Below the pieces are notes generated by a model, which saw nothing but the letters and a program-made list of their open reading frames with translations, did no database searches and was not told the origin of the DNA. The translations under genes and the position numbers were made by a program. This document shows positions 18,330 to 27,981 of a stretch of 64,000 bases of DNA, piece after piece; the first letter of the stretch is position 1, and each line of letters starts with the position of its first letter. Location: positions 1-64,000 of the forward strand of contig NZ_JAFCJM010000013.1 of assembly GCF_018130955.1 (NCBI RefSeq). The letters run 5' to 3'. This DNA comes from Bradyrhizobium liaoningense (GTDB taxonomy: Bacteria > Pseudomonadota > Alphaproteobacteria > Rhizobiales > Xanthobacteraceae).

Positions 18330-20327
18330 ATGGACTTGAAACTCGAGACAACCTCATCCGGCTTCGTGGTTTCGATTTGTGGCCGCCAAGTTCTCATCCA
18401 TAGTGCCGCAGCGCCATGTTTCTTTGTCGGCCAAGGGACCGATCGCATTGCGATGGATCGCGGTCGCTTCGAGATCGAGGATCGCCTGGCCGAACGCTGT
18501 CCGCTGGCCCATGCCGAGATCGAAGGCGAGACGATCATGCTTGCCGCGGCCAAGGGCCAGCCCCCGCGCCTGGCCGTTACGCTCGAGGGCAATGCGCTGG
18601 TGCTGCGGGCCCTCGATCCATCCGTCAACCGGTTTTGGCTGCGTGTCGTTGCCGAGCGGGACGAGAACGTCTGGGGCGGAGGCGAACAATTCTCCTACTT
18701 TGATCTGCGCGGGCGGCGGTTTCCGTTGTGGAGCTCGGAGCCGGGCGTCGGACGCGACAAGACCACCGAGATCACGTTCAGGGCGGATGCGGCGGGTCAC
18801 GCGGGCGGCGACTACTATCATACGAACTATCCCCAGCCGACTTATGTGTCCTCGGCGCGCTATGCGCTTCATGTCGAAACCTCAGCCTATAGCGTCTTCG
18901 ATTTTCGCGATCCTGCGTTTCACGAGATCGAAGTCTGGGCTGTTCCGGAGCGCATCGAGCTGTTTGCAGCAGCATCCTTCGTCGGCCTGGTGGAGATCCT
19001 GTCCAGCCGTTTCGGGCGCCAGCCGCCGCTTCCGGAGTGGATCTACAACGGTGCGATCGTCGGCCTGAAGGATGGAGCGAACTCATTCAATCGCCTTGCA
19101 AGGATACGCGAGGCCGGCGTCAAGGTTGCCGGTCTGTGGTGTGAGGACTGGGTCGGTATCAGGCAGACGGCCTTCGGCTCGCGACTGTTCTGGGACTGGC
19201 AGGCCAACGAGACGCGCTATCCGGGCCTGCGACAGCGCATCGCCGAGCTGAACAGCGAGGGCATCCATTTCCTCGGTTATGTGAATCCGTATCTTTGTGA
19301 CGATGGCGTCCTGTTCAGGGAGGCTGAGGCCGCGGATTACTTCGTCAAGGATGCTTCAGGGCGAGTTGCCCTGATCGATTTCGGACAATTTCACTGCGGC
19401 ATCGTTGACTTCACCAATCCGGACGCTGCGGCGTGGTTCTCCGAGGAGATCATCGGCAAGCGGATGCTCGACTATGGCCTGTCCGGCTGGATGGCCGATT
19501 TTGGCGAGTACCTGCCGGTCGATGTGCGTCTCGCCAGCGGGCTCGACGCAAGGCTTGCGCACAATCAGTGGCCAACGCTATGGGCCGAGGTCAACGCGAA
19601 GGCGGTGGCGTCTCGGGGACGAACCGGTGACGCCGTGTTTTTCATGCGGGCGGGCTTCACGGGCGCACAGAAATCGTGCCCGCTGCTCTGGGCCGGCGAT
19701 CAATCGGTCGACTTTTCGCGACATGACGGGCTGGTCACTGTCATCTGCGCCGCGCTGTCATCGGGATTGCTCGGCAATGCGTTTCATCACTCCGATGTCG
19801 GTGGCTATACCAGCCTGTTCGGAAATGTCCGCACGCCAGAGCTCTTCATGCGCTGGACCGAGATGGCGGCATTCACGTCTGTCATGCGCACCCACGAAGG
19901 CAATAGGCCCCGCGAGAATGTACAGATCGATGGCGATCCTGCGGTCCTCGCGCACTTCGCCCGGATGACCGCGATCTACGTTCACCTCGCGCCCTATCTC
20001 AGGACATTGTCGCTGGAAGCTGCTCGCCGGGGCCTTCCGGTCCAGCGCCCGTTGTTCCTGCATCACGAGGAAGACCGGCGGACCTATGGCATTCAGGATT
20101 GCTATCTCTATGGTCGGGACGTGCTGGTCGCACCCGTCTGGCAAGCATCACAGGATGAGCGGAAGCTCTACCTTCCGGCAGGGACCGACTGGGTTCACCT
20201 CTGGACGGGCCAGTCATTTGCCGGCGGCCAGGACATATCGATCCAGGCGCCGCTGGGGCGACCCGCGGTTTTCTATCGGGCAGATACCGAATTGGAAAAG
20301 CTGTTTGCTGGACTGCTGGATCTATAG
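18330..20327 (+). CDS. yihQ: Sulfoquinovosidase (GH31, YihQ/SmoI type)
   Basis: 665 residues. It hydrolyses alpha-sulfoquinovosides such as sulfoquinovosyl glycerol, releasing sulfoquinovose. The nucleophile Asp lies in GWMADFGEYLP and the acid/base Asp in LWAGDQSVDF. The sulfonate-recognising positions of YihQ are recognisable: the Arg and Trp of FGSRLFWDW and the Tyr of VGGYTSLF. The YihQ Gln in WAQDW is Glu here (WCEDW), as I recall for the Agrobacterium enzyme. Similarity to YihQ runs through to the C-terminal beta domain (RPLFLHHEEDRRTYG). There is no signal peptide, so it acts in the cytoplasm after import. The frame is open 444 bases upstream, but that part overlaps the SDR gene. Confidence 0.92.
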   Translation: MDLKLETTSSGFVVSICGRQVLIHSAAAPCFFVGQGTDRIAMDRGRFEIEDRLAERCPLAHAEIEGETIMLAAAKGQPPRLAVTLEGNALVLRALDPSVNRFWLRVVAERDENVWGGGEQFSYFDLRGRRFPLWSSEPGVGRDKTTEITFRADAAGHAGGDYYHTNYPQPTYVSSARYALHVETSAYSVFDFRDPAFHEIEVWAVPERIELFAAASFVGLVEILSSRFGRQPPLPEWIYNGAIVGLKDGANSFNRLARIREAGVKVAGLWCEDWVGIRQTAFGSRLFWDWQANETRYPGLRQRIAELNSEGIHFLGYVNPYLCDDGVLFREAEAADYFVKDASGRVALIDFGQFHCGIVDFTNPDAAAWFSEEIIGKRMLDYGLSGWMADFGEYLPVDVRLASGLDARLAHNQWPTLWAEVNAKAVASRGRTGDAVFFMRAGFTGAQKSCPLLWAGDQSVDFSRHDGLVTVICAALSSGLLGNAFHHSDVGGYTSLFGNVRTPELFMRWTEMAAFTSVMRTHEGNRPRENVQIDGDPAVLAHFARMTAIYVHLAPYLRTLSLEAARRGLPVQRPLFLHHEEDRRTYGIQDCYLYGRDVLVAPVWQASQDERKLYLPAGTDWVHLWTGQSFAGGQDISIQAPLGRPAVFYRADTELEKLFAGLLDL

Positions 20328-20338
20328 TTGCGCGTTGA

Positions 20339-20351
20339 AAATTCGTAAAAT
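20339..20351 (+). promoter_or_regulatory. 13-base motif shared with the region upstream of 27982
   Basis: AAATTCGTAAAAT occurs here, 139 bases before the binding-protein gene at 20491, and again at 27758-27770 before a second peptide-type binding-protein gene. In the other copy it is half of a perfect inverted repeat. It could be a shared operator or promoter element. Confidence 0.4.
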
Positions 20352-20490
20352 CTGCAGTGCTGCGCGGCGTTCGATGATGCATCACCTCAGGACGCATTGA
20401 CAGCCGCTATACGCGATAGCAAGCTCGTTCAGGCGTATCTGGCGCAGCCTGAACCAACCGCGCCGAACGAATCCAGCTGGAGTTCCAAAA

Positions 20491-22089
20491 GTGGCCAGAT
20501 CAACTCTGCTCGCCGCCGTCTGCGCTTCGGCGCTTGTCGTGGCTTCGGGTGCTTCCGCCAAAACCCTGGTTTTCTGCTCGGAAGGCAGCCCGGAGAACTT
20601 CTATCCCGGCGTCAACACCACCGGCACGTCGTTCGACGGCAATGAGCCGATCTACAATCGCATTGTCGAGTTCGAGCGCGGCGGCACGAAGGTGGTGCCG
20701 GGCCTCGCGGAAAAATGGACGATCTCACCTGACGGCATCACCTATACCTTCAACTTGCGCAAGGGCGTGAAGTGGCACTCGACGTCCAAATCGTTCAAGC
20801 CGACGCGGGAGTTCAATGCTGACGACGTCCTGTTCTCGATCGAGCGACAATGGAAGGACGACAATCCGTATTTCAAGGTGACGAGCCCGAACCATTCCTA
20901 TTTCGGCGACATGGGCATGCCGAAATTGTTGAAGTCGGTCGAAAAGCTCGATGACTACACGATCAAGATAACGCTCAATCAGCCGGAAGCGCCTTTTCTC
21001 GCCGATCTTGCGATGCCCTACGCGGCTATCCAGTCCAAGGAGTATGCGGATGCCATGCTGAAGGCCGGCACGCCTGAGAAGATCGACCAGGATCCGATCG
21101 GCACCGGCCCATTCTATCTGGTGCAGTACCAGAAGGACGCCGTGATCCGGTACAAGGCGTTCCCTGAATTCTGGGGCGGCAAGGCGAAGATCGACGACCT
21201 CGTCTATGCGATCACGCCGGATGCATCCGTTCGCTGGGCCAAGCTCCAGAAGGGCGAATGCGACGTGATGCCCTATCCGAACCCGGCCGACATCGACGCG
21301 ATCAAGAAAGATCCGAACGTCACGGTTTTGGAGCAGCCGGGCCTCAACGTCGGCTATCTCGCGTTCCAGACGCAGAAAAAACCCTTCGACGACGTGCGCG
21401 TGCGCAAGGCCGTCAGCATGGCGATCGACAAGAAGGCGATCATCGATGCCGTCTATCTGTCGACCGGCATCGCGGCCAAGAACCCAATCCCGCCCACCAT
21501 GTGGTCATACAACGACAGCGTCAAGGACGACCCCTATGATCCGGCGGCGGCCAAGAAGCTTCTGGCCGACGCAGGATTGCCGGACGGCTTCGAAACCGAT
21601 CTATGGGCCATGCCGGTGCAACGCCCCTACAATCCGAACGCCAAGCGAATTGCCGAACTGATGCAGGCCGACCTCGCCAAGATCGGCGTCAAGGCCGAGA
21701 TCAAGTCGTTTGAATGGGGCGAATACCGCAAGCGGTTGCAGGTCGGCGAGCACCAGATGGGCATGTTTGGGTGGACCGGCGACAACGGCGACCCCGACAA
21801 CTTCTTGCACACGCTGCTGGGCTGCGACTCGGCGAAATCGGGGGGGTCGAATATCGCCAAGTTCTGCTACAAGCCGTTCGACGATCTGGTCGTGAAGGCC
21901 AAGGCCGTCAGCGATCAGGCCGAGCGCACCAAGCTGTACGAACAGGCCCAGGTGATCTTCAAGGAGCAGGCGCCGTGGTTCACCATCGCGCATGCGGTGC
22001 AGTTGAAGCCCGTCAGCAAGAGGGTGATTGACTTCAAGCTGTCGCCGTTCGGCCGCCACAACTTCTATGGCGTCGACGTCAAGGAATAG
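20491..22089 (+). CDS. Dipeptide-type ABC transporter substrate-binding protein
   Basis: 532 residues, SBP family 5 (DppA-like). GTG start with GGAG upstream; signal peptide LLAAVCASALVVASGASA. Family features include EGSPENFYPGVNTTG at the mature N-terminus, VPGLAEKWTISPDG and DPIGTGPFYL. It delivers di- or oligopeptides to the permeases encoded next. A strong intrinsic terminator follows its stop, probably giving excess binding protein over the membrane components. Confidence 0.93.
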   Translation: MARSTLLAAVCASALVVASGASAKTLVFCSEGSPENFYPGVNTTGTSFDGNEPIYNRIVEFERGGTKVVPGLAEKWTISPDGITYTFNLRKGVKWHSTSKSFKPTREFNADDVLFSIERQWKDDNPYFKVTSPNHSYFGDMGMPKLLKSVEKLDDYTIKITLNQPEAPFLADLAMPYAAIQSKEYADAMLKAGTPEKIDQDPIGTGPFYLVQYQKDAVIRYKAFPEFWGGKAKIDDLVYAITPDASVRWAKLQKGECDVMPYPNPADIDAIKKDPNVTVLEQPGLNVGYLAFQTQKKPFDDVRVRKAVSMAIDKKAIIDAVYLSTGIAAKNPIPPTMWSYNDSVKDDPYDPAAAKKLLADAGLPDGFETDLWAMPVQRPYNPNAKRIAELMQADLAKIGVKAEIKSFEWGEYRKRLQVGEHQMGMFGWTGDNGDPDNFLHTLLGCDSAKSGGSNIAKFCYKPFDDLVVKAKAVSDQAERTKLYEQAQVIFKEQAPWFTIAHAVQLKPVSKRVIDFKLSPFGRHNFYGVDVKE

Positions 22090-22098
22090 CAGAGACAA

Positions 22099-22137
22099 GG
22101 GCGGAGCGGCTTGGCGTTACTCCGCCCGTTTTTCTTT
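22099..22137 (+). terminator. Intrinsic terminator/attenuator inside the dipeptide operon
   Basis: GGGCGGAG and CTCCGCCC form an 8-bp perfect stem over a 13-base loop, followed by GTTTTTCTTT. It lies between the binding-protein gene and its permease genes, so it likely sets a high binding-protein to permease ratio. Confidence 0.85.
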
Positions 22138-22173
22138 ACCTCTTCCGTTGCGGGGAGGGTGGCGGGGAACGGC

Positions 22174-23184
22174 ATGCTCCGGTTCATCTTTACCCGGCTG
22201 AGCCTCGTGGTTCCGACCTTTATCGGGATCACGTTGCTGGTGTTCGTGCTTATCCGCCTCATCCCCGGCGATCCCATCGAGACGATGGCGGGCGAACGCG
22301 GCATCGATCCGGCCCGGCACGCGCAATTGCGCAAGGACTACGGCTTCGATCAGCCGGTTCTGGTGCAATACGGCCTCTATCTGTCGAGGCTGGTTCATGG
22401 CGACCTCGGCCGCTCGATCGTAACCCATGAGCCGGTGATTTCCGAGTTCGGGACGTTATTCCCGGCGACGATCGAACTATCGGTCTGCGCGATCCTGTTT
22501 GCGTTATGCCTCGGCTTGCCGGCCGGCATCATCGCGGCGGTCCGGCGCAACTCCATCTTCGATCATGGCGTGATGGGCGTCTCGCTGACCGGATATTCGA
22601 TGCCGATCTTCTGGTGGGGATTGCTGCTGATCCTGCTTTTTTCCGTGCAACTTGGATGGACTCCGGTGTCGGGCCGGATCGCGGTGCAGTACTACATCGA
22701 ACCGGTGACCGGCTTCCTGCTGATCGATGCGCTGCTGGCCGGTGATTTCGGCGCGTTTCGCTCGGCGCTGTCGCATCTCGTGCTACCCATGATCGTGCTC
22801 GGCACGGTGCCGCTCGCCGTCATCGCCCGCATGACGCGGTCCGCCATGCTGGAGGTGCTGGGCGAAGATTACATCCGCACCGCCCGCGCCAAAGGGGTGC
22901 CGCGTTGGCGGGTGATCGCGATCCATGCGTTGCGTAATGCCCTGATCCCGGTGGTGACGGTGATCGGGCTGCAGGTCGGCGTTCTCTTTACCGGCGCGAT
23001 CCTCACCGAGACCATCTTCTCCTGGCCGGGTGTGGGTAAATGGCTGATCGAGGGCATCAACCGCCGCGACTATCCGGTGCTGCAGGGTGGCACGTTGTTG
23101 ATCGGCGCGATCGTCATGATCGTCAATCTGTTGGTTGATGTCGCCTATGGGCTGATCAATCCGCGCATCCGGTACACGAGATGA
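22174..23184 (+). CDS. Dipeptide ABC transporter permease (DppB type)
   Basis: 336 residues with the N-terminal membrane span ([20 protein letters not shown]) and large periplasmic loop usual for DppB. The EAA loop is [23 protein letters not shown] 22174 is preceded by GGGGAACGGC; the earlier in-frame ATG at 22111 lies within the terminator. It overlaps the next gene by 4 bases. Confidence 0.93.
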   Translation: MLRFIFTRLSLVVPTFIGITLLVFVLIRLIPGDPIETMAGERGIDPARHAQLRKDYGFDQPVLVQYGLYLSRLVHGDLGRSIVTHEPVISEFGTLFPATIELSVCAILFALCLGLPAGIIAAVRRNSIFDHGVMGVSLTGYSMPIFWWGLLLILLFSVQLGWTPVSGRIAVQYYIEPVTGFLLIDALLAGDFGAFRSALSHLVLPMIVLGTVPLAVIARMTRSAMLEVLGEDYIRTARAKGVPRWRVIAIHALRNALIPVVTVIGLQVGVLFTGAILTETIFSWPGVGKWLIEGINRRDYPVLQGGTLLIGAIVMIVNLLVDVAYGLINPRIRYTR

Positions 23185-24089
23185 CCGCCGAAGCCCTCAA
23201 GACGCCCGTCGTGGCGCAACCGAGCGCGCCGCCGCATCCGCTGTTGCAGTTCTGGTCCGACTTCACCGCCAATTTCGGCGCCGTGGCGGGCCTCGCCGTG
23301 ATCGTGGTTCTGGTTCTGCTCGCGCTCCTTGCCGATGTCGTCGCGCCACATTCCCCGATCCTCACCAACAATGCGGCCTTCCTCAAGCCCCCGTTCTGGC
23401 AGCAGGGCGGGTCGATGGCCTATCCGCTTGGTACCGATGCGATCGGCCGCGATATTCTGTCCCGTCTCATCCATGGCGCGCGGCTGTCGCTTCTGATCGG
23501 CATTGCGGTGGTCACCTTGTCGGTGGTGACAGGCACGATCCTCGGTCTGATTGCGGGTTTCTTCCGCGGCGTGATCGAGATCGCGATCATGCGGCTGATG
23601 GACATCACGCTGACGCTGCCGAGCCTTTTGCTTGCGATCGTGATCGTTGCGATCCTGGGACCAGGCCTGATGAACGCGATGCTGGCGGTCGCAATCGTGC
23701 TGCTGCCGCACTATGTGCGGATTGCGCGCGCCGCCGTGATCAGCGAAGTTTCGAAGGATTACGTCGTCGCGGCCAGGGTTGCAGGCGCCGGCCGGCTTCG
23801 GTTGATGTTCAAGGAGGTATTGCCGAATTGCGCAGCGCCCCTGATCGTGCAGGCGACGCTCGGCATTTCGACCGCGATCCTCGACGCGGCCGCGCTCGGC
23901 TTTCTCGGTCTCGGTGCGCAGCCGCCGCTGCCGGAATGGGGCACCATGCTGGCGGACGCGCGCGAATTCGTGCTGCGGGCCTGGTGGGTCGTCACGCTTC
24001 CGGGCCTGGCGATCCTCATGACCGTGCTGGCCTTCAACCTTCTGGGTGACGGGCTGCGCGATGCGCTCGATCCCAAGCTCAAGCGATAG
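23181..24089 (+). CDS. Dipeptide ABC transporter permease (DppC type)
   Basis: 302 residues, N-terminal span followed by five more. Family landmarks are [19 protein letters not shown] and the EAA loop [20 protein letters not shown]. It pairs with the preceding DppB-type subunit. Confidence 0.93.
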   Translation: MTAEALKTPVVAQPSAPPHPLLQFWSDFTANFGAVAGLAVIVVLVLLALLADVVAPHSPILTNNAAFLKPPFWQQGGSMAYPLGTDAIGRDILSRLIHGARLSLLIGIAVVTLSVVTGTILGLIAGFFRGVIEIAIMRLMDITLTLPSLLLAIVIVAILGPGLMNAMLAVAIVLLPHYVRIARAAVISEVSKDYVVAARVAGAGRLRLMFKEVLPNCAAPLIVQATLGISTAILDAAALGFLGLGAQPPLPEWGTMLADAREFVLRAWWVVTLPGLAILMTVLAFNLLGDGLRDALDPKLKR

Positions 24090-24107
24090 CGTGGTGAAGC
24101 CGATCCG

Positions 24108-25136
24108 ATGCCGCTGCTCGAGATTGAAAATCTGTCGGTCGAGTTTCCATCCCAGAACGGGATGGTGCGCGCCGTGGATGGCGTCAGCATGACGCTCGAA
24201 AAAGGCGAGGTGCTGGGGATCGTCGGCGAATCCGGCTCCGGCAAGAGCGTCGGCATGCTGGCCCTGATGGGACTCGTGCCCTATCCGGGACGTGTCCGGG
24301 CCGACAGGCTGTCGTTTGAGGGAAGGGATCTGCAGGCCTTGTCCGACCGCGAGCGAAACGCGCTCGTTGGCAAGGACGTCGCTATGATCTTCCAGGAGCC
24401 GACGACATCGCTCAATCCCTCTTTCACGATCGGCTATCAGCTGGCTGAGACGTTGCACATCCATGAAGGGATGGATCGCAAGGCGGCGCGGCGCCGCGTG
24501 ATTCAGCTCCTGGAGCAAGTCGGCATTCCGGCGCCGGAGAGCCGGCTGTCGGCCTATCCGCACCAGCTCTCGGGCGGCATGAATCAGCGCGTCATGATCG
24601 CGATGGCGATCGCCTGCAATCCAAAACTCCTGATCGCCGATGAGCCGACGACGGCGCTCGATGTCACTATCCAGGCGCAGATCCTCGATCTGCTGCTATC
24701 CCTGCAGCGCGATCGTGGCATGGCGCTGATTCTCATCACGCACAACATGGGCGTGGTCTCGGACACGACCGAGCGCGTCGCCGTGATGTATGCGGGCCAG
24801 ATCATGGAACAGCGCCCGACGCAGAGCCTGTTCGCCTCGCCTCAGCATCCCTATACGGCCGCCCTGCTGGCGGCGCGCCCGGAGGCGAGCGATGGCGGAC
24901 GGCTCGCCACCATTCCAGGCGTGGTGCCGGGACTTCACGACCGGCCGACCGGGTGCCTGTTCAGTCCGCGTTGCGGCTGTGCGACGCCGCTGACGGACGA
25001 AGCGCGGCCCGCGCTGCGCCCATGGATGGACGGCCTGATCCGCTGTCATTATCCGCTCGGTGATTCGACGCGGGAGGAGCGCATCGCGGCCGATCGAAGC
25101 GGCGCGCCGATCCCCGAGCACAGGACAGCGTCATGA
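24108..25136 (+). CDS. Dipeptide ABC transporter ATPase (DppD type)
   Basis: 342 residues. Walker [11 protein letters not shown]-loop [10 protein letters not shown], signature [16 protein letters not shown], Walker [13 protein letters not shown] and switch His in [10 protein letters not shown]. The C-terminal oligopeptide/dipeptide extension has the Cys-rich [11 protein letters not shown], which in this family often carries an iron-sulfur cluster. Overlaps the following ATPase gene by 4 bases. Confidence 0.93.
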   Translation: MPLLEIENLSVEFPSQNGMVRAVDGVSMTLEKGEVLGIVGESGSGKSVGMLALMGLVPYPGRVRADRLSFEGRDLQALSDRERNALVGKDVAMIFQEPTTSLNPSFTIGYQLAETLHIHEGMDRKAARRRVIQLLEQVGIPAPESRLSAYPHQLSGGMNQRVMIAMAIACNPKLLIADEPTTALDVTIQAQILDLLLSLQRDRGMALILITHNMGVVSDTTERVAVMYAGQIMEQRPTQSLFASPQHPYTAALLAARPEASDGGRLATIPGVVPGLHDRPTGCLFSPRCGCATPLTDEARPALRPWMDGLIRCHYPLGDSTREERIAADRSGAPIPEHRTAS

Positions 25137-26110
25137 CGGCGCTCGTTACCGCCACCGATCTCAAGCGCAGCTACGAGATCAGGCAGGGCTGGCTTCGTGC
25201 CCCGGCACATCTGCAGGCCGTAGGCGGCGTTTCGTTCGCACTTCAAGCCGGCAAGACGCTGGCGGTGGTCGGCGAGTCCGGTTGCGGCAAGTCGACGCTC
25301 GCAAGGCTCGTGACGCTGATCGAGAAGCCGAGCGCCGGCACGCTGATGCTCGACGGCGTCGATGCGGTCAATCCCCCGGCGAGCGCCGTCAAGAGGTTGC
25401 GCCGTACCGTGCAGATCGTGTTTCAGAACCCCTATGGGTCGCTCAATCCGCGCAAGCGCATCGGCGCCATACTGGAAGAGCCGCTGATCATCAACACAAC
25501 GCTCTCGAAGCAGGAGCGGCGCGCGCAAGCGCTCGACATGATGGCGAGGGTCGGGCTGCGGCCGGAGCAATATGGCCGCTATCCGCACATGTTCTCGGGC
25601 GGCCAGCGTCAGCGCATCGCGATCGCGCGCGCCTTGATGTTGCGGCCGAAGTTGCTGGTTGCCGACGAGCCGGTCTCCGCGCTCGACATGTCGGTGCAAG
25701 CGCAGGTTCTCAACCTGCTGGTCGATCTGCAGCGCGAGCTGGGGCTGGCCTACCTCTTCATCTCGCACGATCTCGGCGTGGTGCGTCACATCGCAGATGA
25801 CGTGATGATCATGTATCTGGGGATCGCAGTCGAGCACGGACCGAAAGAGCGCATCTTTGCGCGGCCGCTGCACCCCTATGCGCAGGCCTTGCTCGACGCG
25901 ACGCCAGGCCTTGGCCGCAAACGCCAGCGAATCGTGCCGAAGGGCGAGGTGCCTTCGCCGCTCGATCCGCCGAAGGGCTGCGTCTTCTCGACCCGCTGTC
26001 CCCATGTGACAGACCTGTGCCGCGCGCAGCGTCCGCCCTTGCGCCCGCTCGACGGTCGCCTCGTCGCCTGCCATTACGCCGAGCGTTTCCTGGAAGGTCA
26101 GGCGGCTTAA
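25133..26110 (+). CDS. Dipeptide ABC transporter ATPase (DppF type)
   Basis: 325 residues. Walker [10 protein letters not shown], signature [16 protein letters not shown], Walker [13 protein letters not shown], switch His in [10 protein letters not shown], and a C-terminal [11 protein letters not shown] motif. It forms the ATPase pair with the DppD-type subunit and ends the operon. Confidence 0.93.
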   Translation: MTALVTATDLKRSYEIRQGWLRAPAHLQAVGGVSFALQAGKTLAVVGESGCGKSTLARLVTLIEKPSAGTLMLDGVDAVNPPASAVKRLRRTVQIVFQNPYGSLNPRKRIGAILEEPLIINTTLSKQERRAQALDMMARVGLRPEQYGRYPHMFSGGQRQRIAIARALMLRPKLLVADEPVSALDMSVQAQVLNLLVDLQRELGLAYLFISHDLGVVRHIADDVMIMYLGIAVEHGPKERIFARPLHPYAQALLDATPGLGRKRQRIVPKGEVPSPLDPPKGCVFSTRCPHVTDLCRAQRPPLRPLDGRLVACHYAERFLEGQAA

Positions 26111-26311
26111 CGATCGGCCTGCCAATAAGGGTTCGTTGCGGAATCTGTCAGGGTTATCCCTGGCCTCCCATCGGAAATGACCTGATGGACGAGGTGCCGC
26201 CCCGCACGAAAGATGCTTGCGCCTGGAATGCCGGTGTCACCGACGGCTGGCGAAGGACGCGACGTATATATTGGACTGCGCGCGCTCCTGCCGATCTGAG
26301 GGAAGGGCAGC

Positions 26312-27661
26312 ATGGAGAACGTCAAGCGCGCATTCTGGGCCATTCCCGTAATCCTGGCCGTGCTGTGGCTCATCGCTGAACCCACGGTATTTCAGTCGAC
26401 CACGTTCTTCGGCTTTCGCCGGGCCATGATGCAGTTGACCGGTATCATCGCGATCGGCTGCATGAGCTTGGCAATGATCCTGGCGCTGCGGCCGCGCTGG
26501 CCGGAGTCATGGCTCGGCGGTCTCGACAAGATGTACCGCTTGCACAAATGGCTCGGTATCACGGCTCTTGTGGTCGGCATCGTCCATTGGCTCTGGGCCC
26601 AGGGTCCGAAATGGGCGGTCGGCTGGGGCTGGCTGGAGCGGCCGGCGCGCGGAGCAAGGCCGGCCATCGAAAACCCCGTCGAGGCGTTCTTTGCGAGGCT
26701 GCGCGAACCTGCGGAGGGTTTTGGCGAATGGGCCTTCTATGCCACCGTGGTGCTGATCGCGCTGGCGCTCATCCAGTATTTCCCTTATCGGCTCTTCTAC
26801 AAGACGCACCGGCTTCTCGCCGTCGCCTATCTGGTGCTGGTCTTTCACGCGGTCGTGCTGATCAGGTTCGGTTACTGGACATCGCCGGTCGGCTGGGTGA
26901 TGGCACTGCTGCTCGCCTGGGGAACGTGGGCGGCGGTCCTCGTCCTTTTGCGCCGCGTGGGCGTAAGGCAGGTCAAGGGCAGGATCGCCTCGCTACAATA
27001 CTACCCGGGCGTCAGGGCACTCGAGAGCCAGGTCGAAGTGCCGCGGGGCTGGCCCGGCCACAAGCCCGGCCAGTTCGCCTTCGCGACATCGGACGTCTCG
27101 GAAGGGGCACACCCTTACACCATCGCGTCGAGCTGGCATGGCGAAGACCCCAAGATTACGTTCATCACCAAGGAGCTGGGCGACCACACCAGCCGCCTGC
27201 GCGAGAAATTGAGCGTTGGGCAAGAGGTGAAGATCGAAGGTCCCTATGGCTGTTTCACCTTCGATGACGATTGCCCGCACCAGATCTGGATCGGTGGCGG
27301 AATCGGCATCACGCCTTTTGTTGCGCGCATGAAACACATGGCGCTGCAAAAGGACGCCCCCGATTGGCCCGACGGGCAGACGGTCGATCTTTTCCACACG
27401 ACGACCGATGTCGACGAGGATGCCCTTGGCAGGCTGGCGACGGATGCCAGATCAGCTGCGGTCCGCCTGCATGTCCTGATCGATGCCCGTGACGGGCTTC
27501 TGACGGGCAAGCGTATCCGCGAGGCGGTGCCGCAATGGCGTGAGGCAAGCATCTGGTTCTGCGGCCCGGCGGGTTTTGGCGAAGTGCTGAAACGTGACTT
27601 CAGCGCGCACGACTTTCCCGTCAAACGGCGTTTCCATCAGGAACTTTTCGCGATGCGATGA
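26312..27661 (+). CDS. Ferric-reductase-like transmembrane flavohaem protein
   Basis: 449 residues. The N-terminal half is a ferric-reductase-like membrane domain with haem-ligand His candidates in MYRLHKWLG, GIVHWLWA and FYKTHRLLAVAY. The C-terminal half is a ferredoxin reductase type FAD/NAD module: HPYTIASSW binds FAD, GGGIGITPF binds the nicotinamide nucleotide, and WFCGPAGFG is the terminal signature. It would move electrons from cytoplasmic NAD(P)H across the membrane to an external acceptor, perhaps a ferric chelate. It stands alone, with about 200 bases upstream and 320 downstream without genes. Confidence 0.88.
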   Translation: MENVKRAFWAIPVILAVLWLIAEPTVFQSTTFFGFRRAMMQLTGIIAIGCMSLAMILALRPRWPESWLGGLDKMYRLHKWLGITALVVGIVHWLWAQGPKWAVGWGWLERPARGARPAIENPVEAFFARLREPAEGFGEWAFYATVVLIALALIQYFPYRLFYKTHRLLAVAYLVLVFHAVVLIRFGYWTSPVGWVMALLLAWGTWAAVLVLLRRVGVRQVKGRIASLQYYPGVRALESQVEVPRGWPGHKPGQFAFATSDVSEGAHPYTIASSWHGEDPKITFITKELGDHTSRLREKLSVGQEVKIEGPYGCFTFDDDCPHQIWIGGGIGITPFVARMKHMALQKDAPDWPDGQTVDLFHTTTDVDEDALGRLATDARSAAVRLHVLIDARDGLLTGKRIREAVPQWREASIWFCGPAGFGEVLKRDFSAHDFPVKRRFHQELFAMR

Positions 27662-27981
27662 GAACGCGTCGGGCCGCCCACCGTCGCGCAGGTCCGACGC
27701 TCTCGCAAAATCTCCAATGATGCCACTATACCCCCGATTTGCCCGACGCGTCAAGCGAAATTCGTAAAATACGAAACTCCATGCCGCCCGGCCGCCGGCT
27801 ACTTTGCATGGGGTTGTTTTCGACATTTTTGTTGACCCCAGCGGCCCGTGCAAATTCCACCGCGATAAGTCGATCACGCCCTCTGATATCGTTCAGATTT
27901 CTGTTGTTCGCCGACCCCGCCGCCTCTACCATTCGCCCGCAAGGCAAGCGTGGTGATCAACTGCACGAGAGGGAGGTTGCG
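27662..27981. promoter_or_regulatory. Intergenic region with a perfect inverted repeat
   Basis: No gene is supported, although the downstream reading frame is open back to 27739. It contains TTCGTA-AAA-TACGAA at 27761-27775, a perfect 6-bp dyad overlapping the AAATTCGTAAAAT motif also found at 20339. It is a candidate operator for the transporter operon that follows. Confidence 0.5.
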
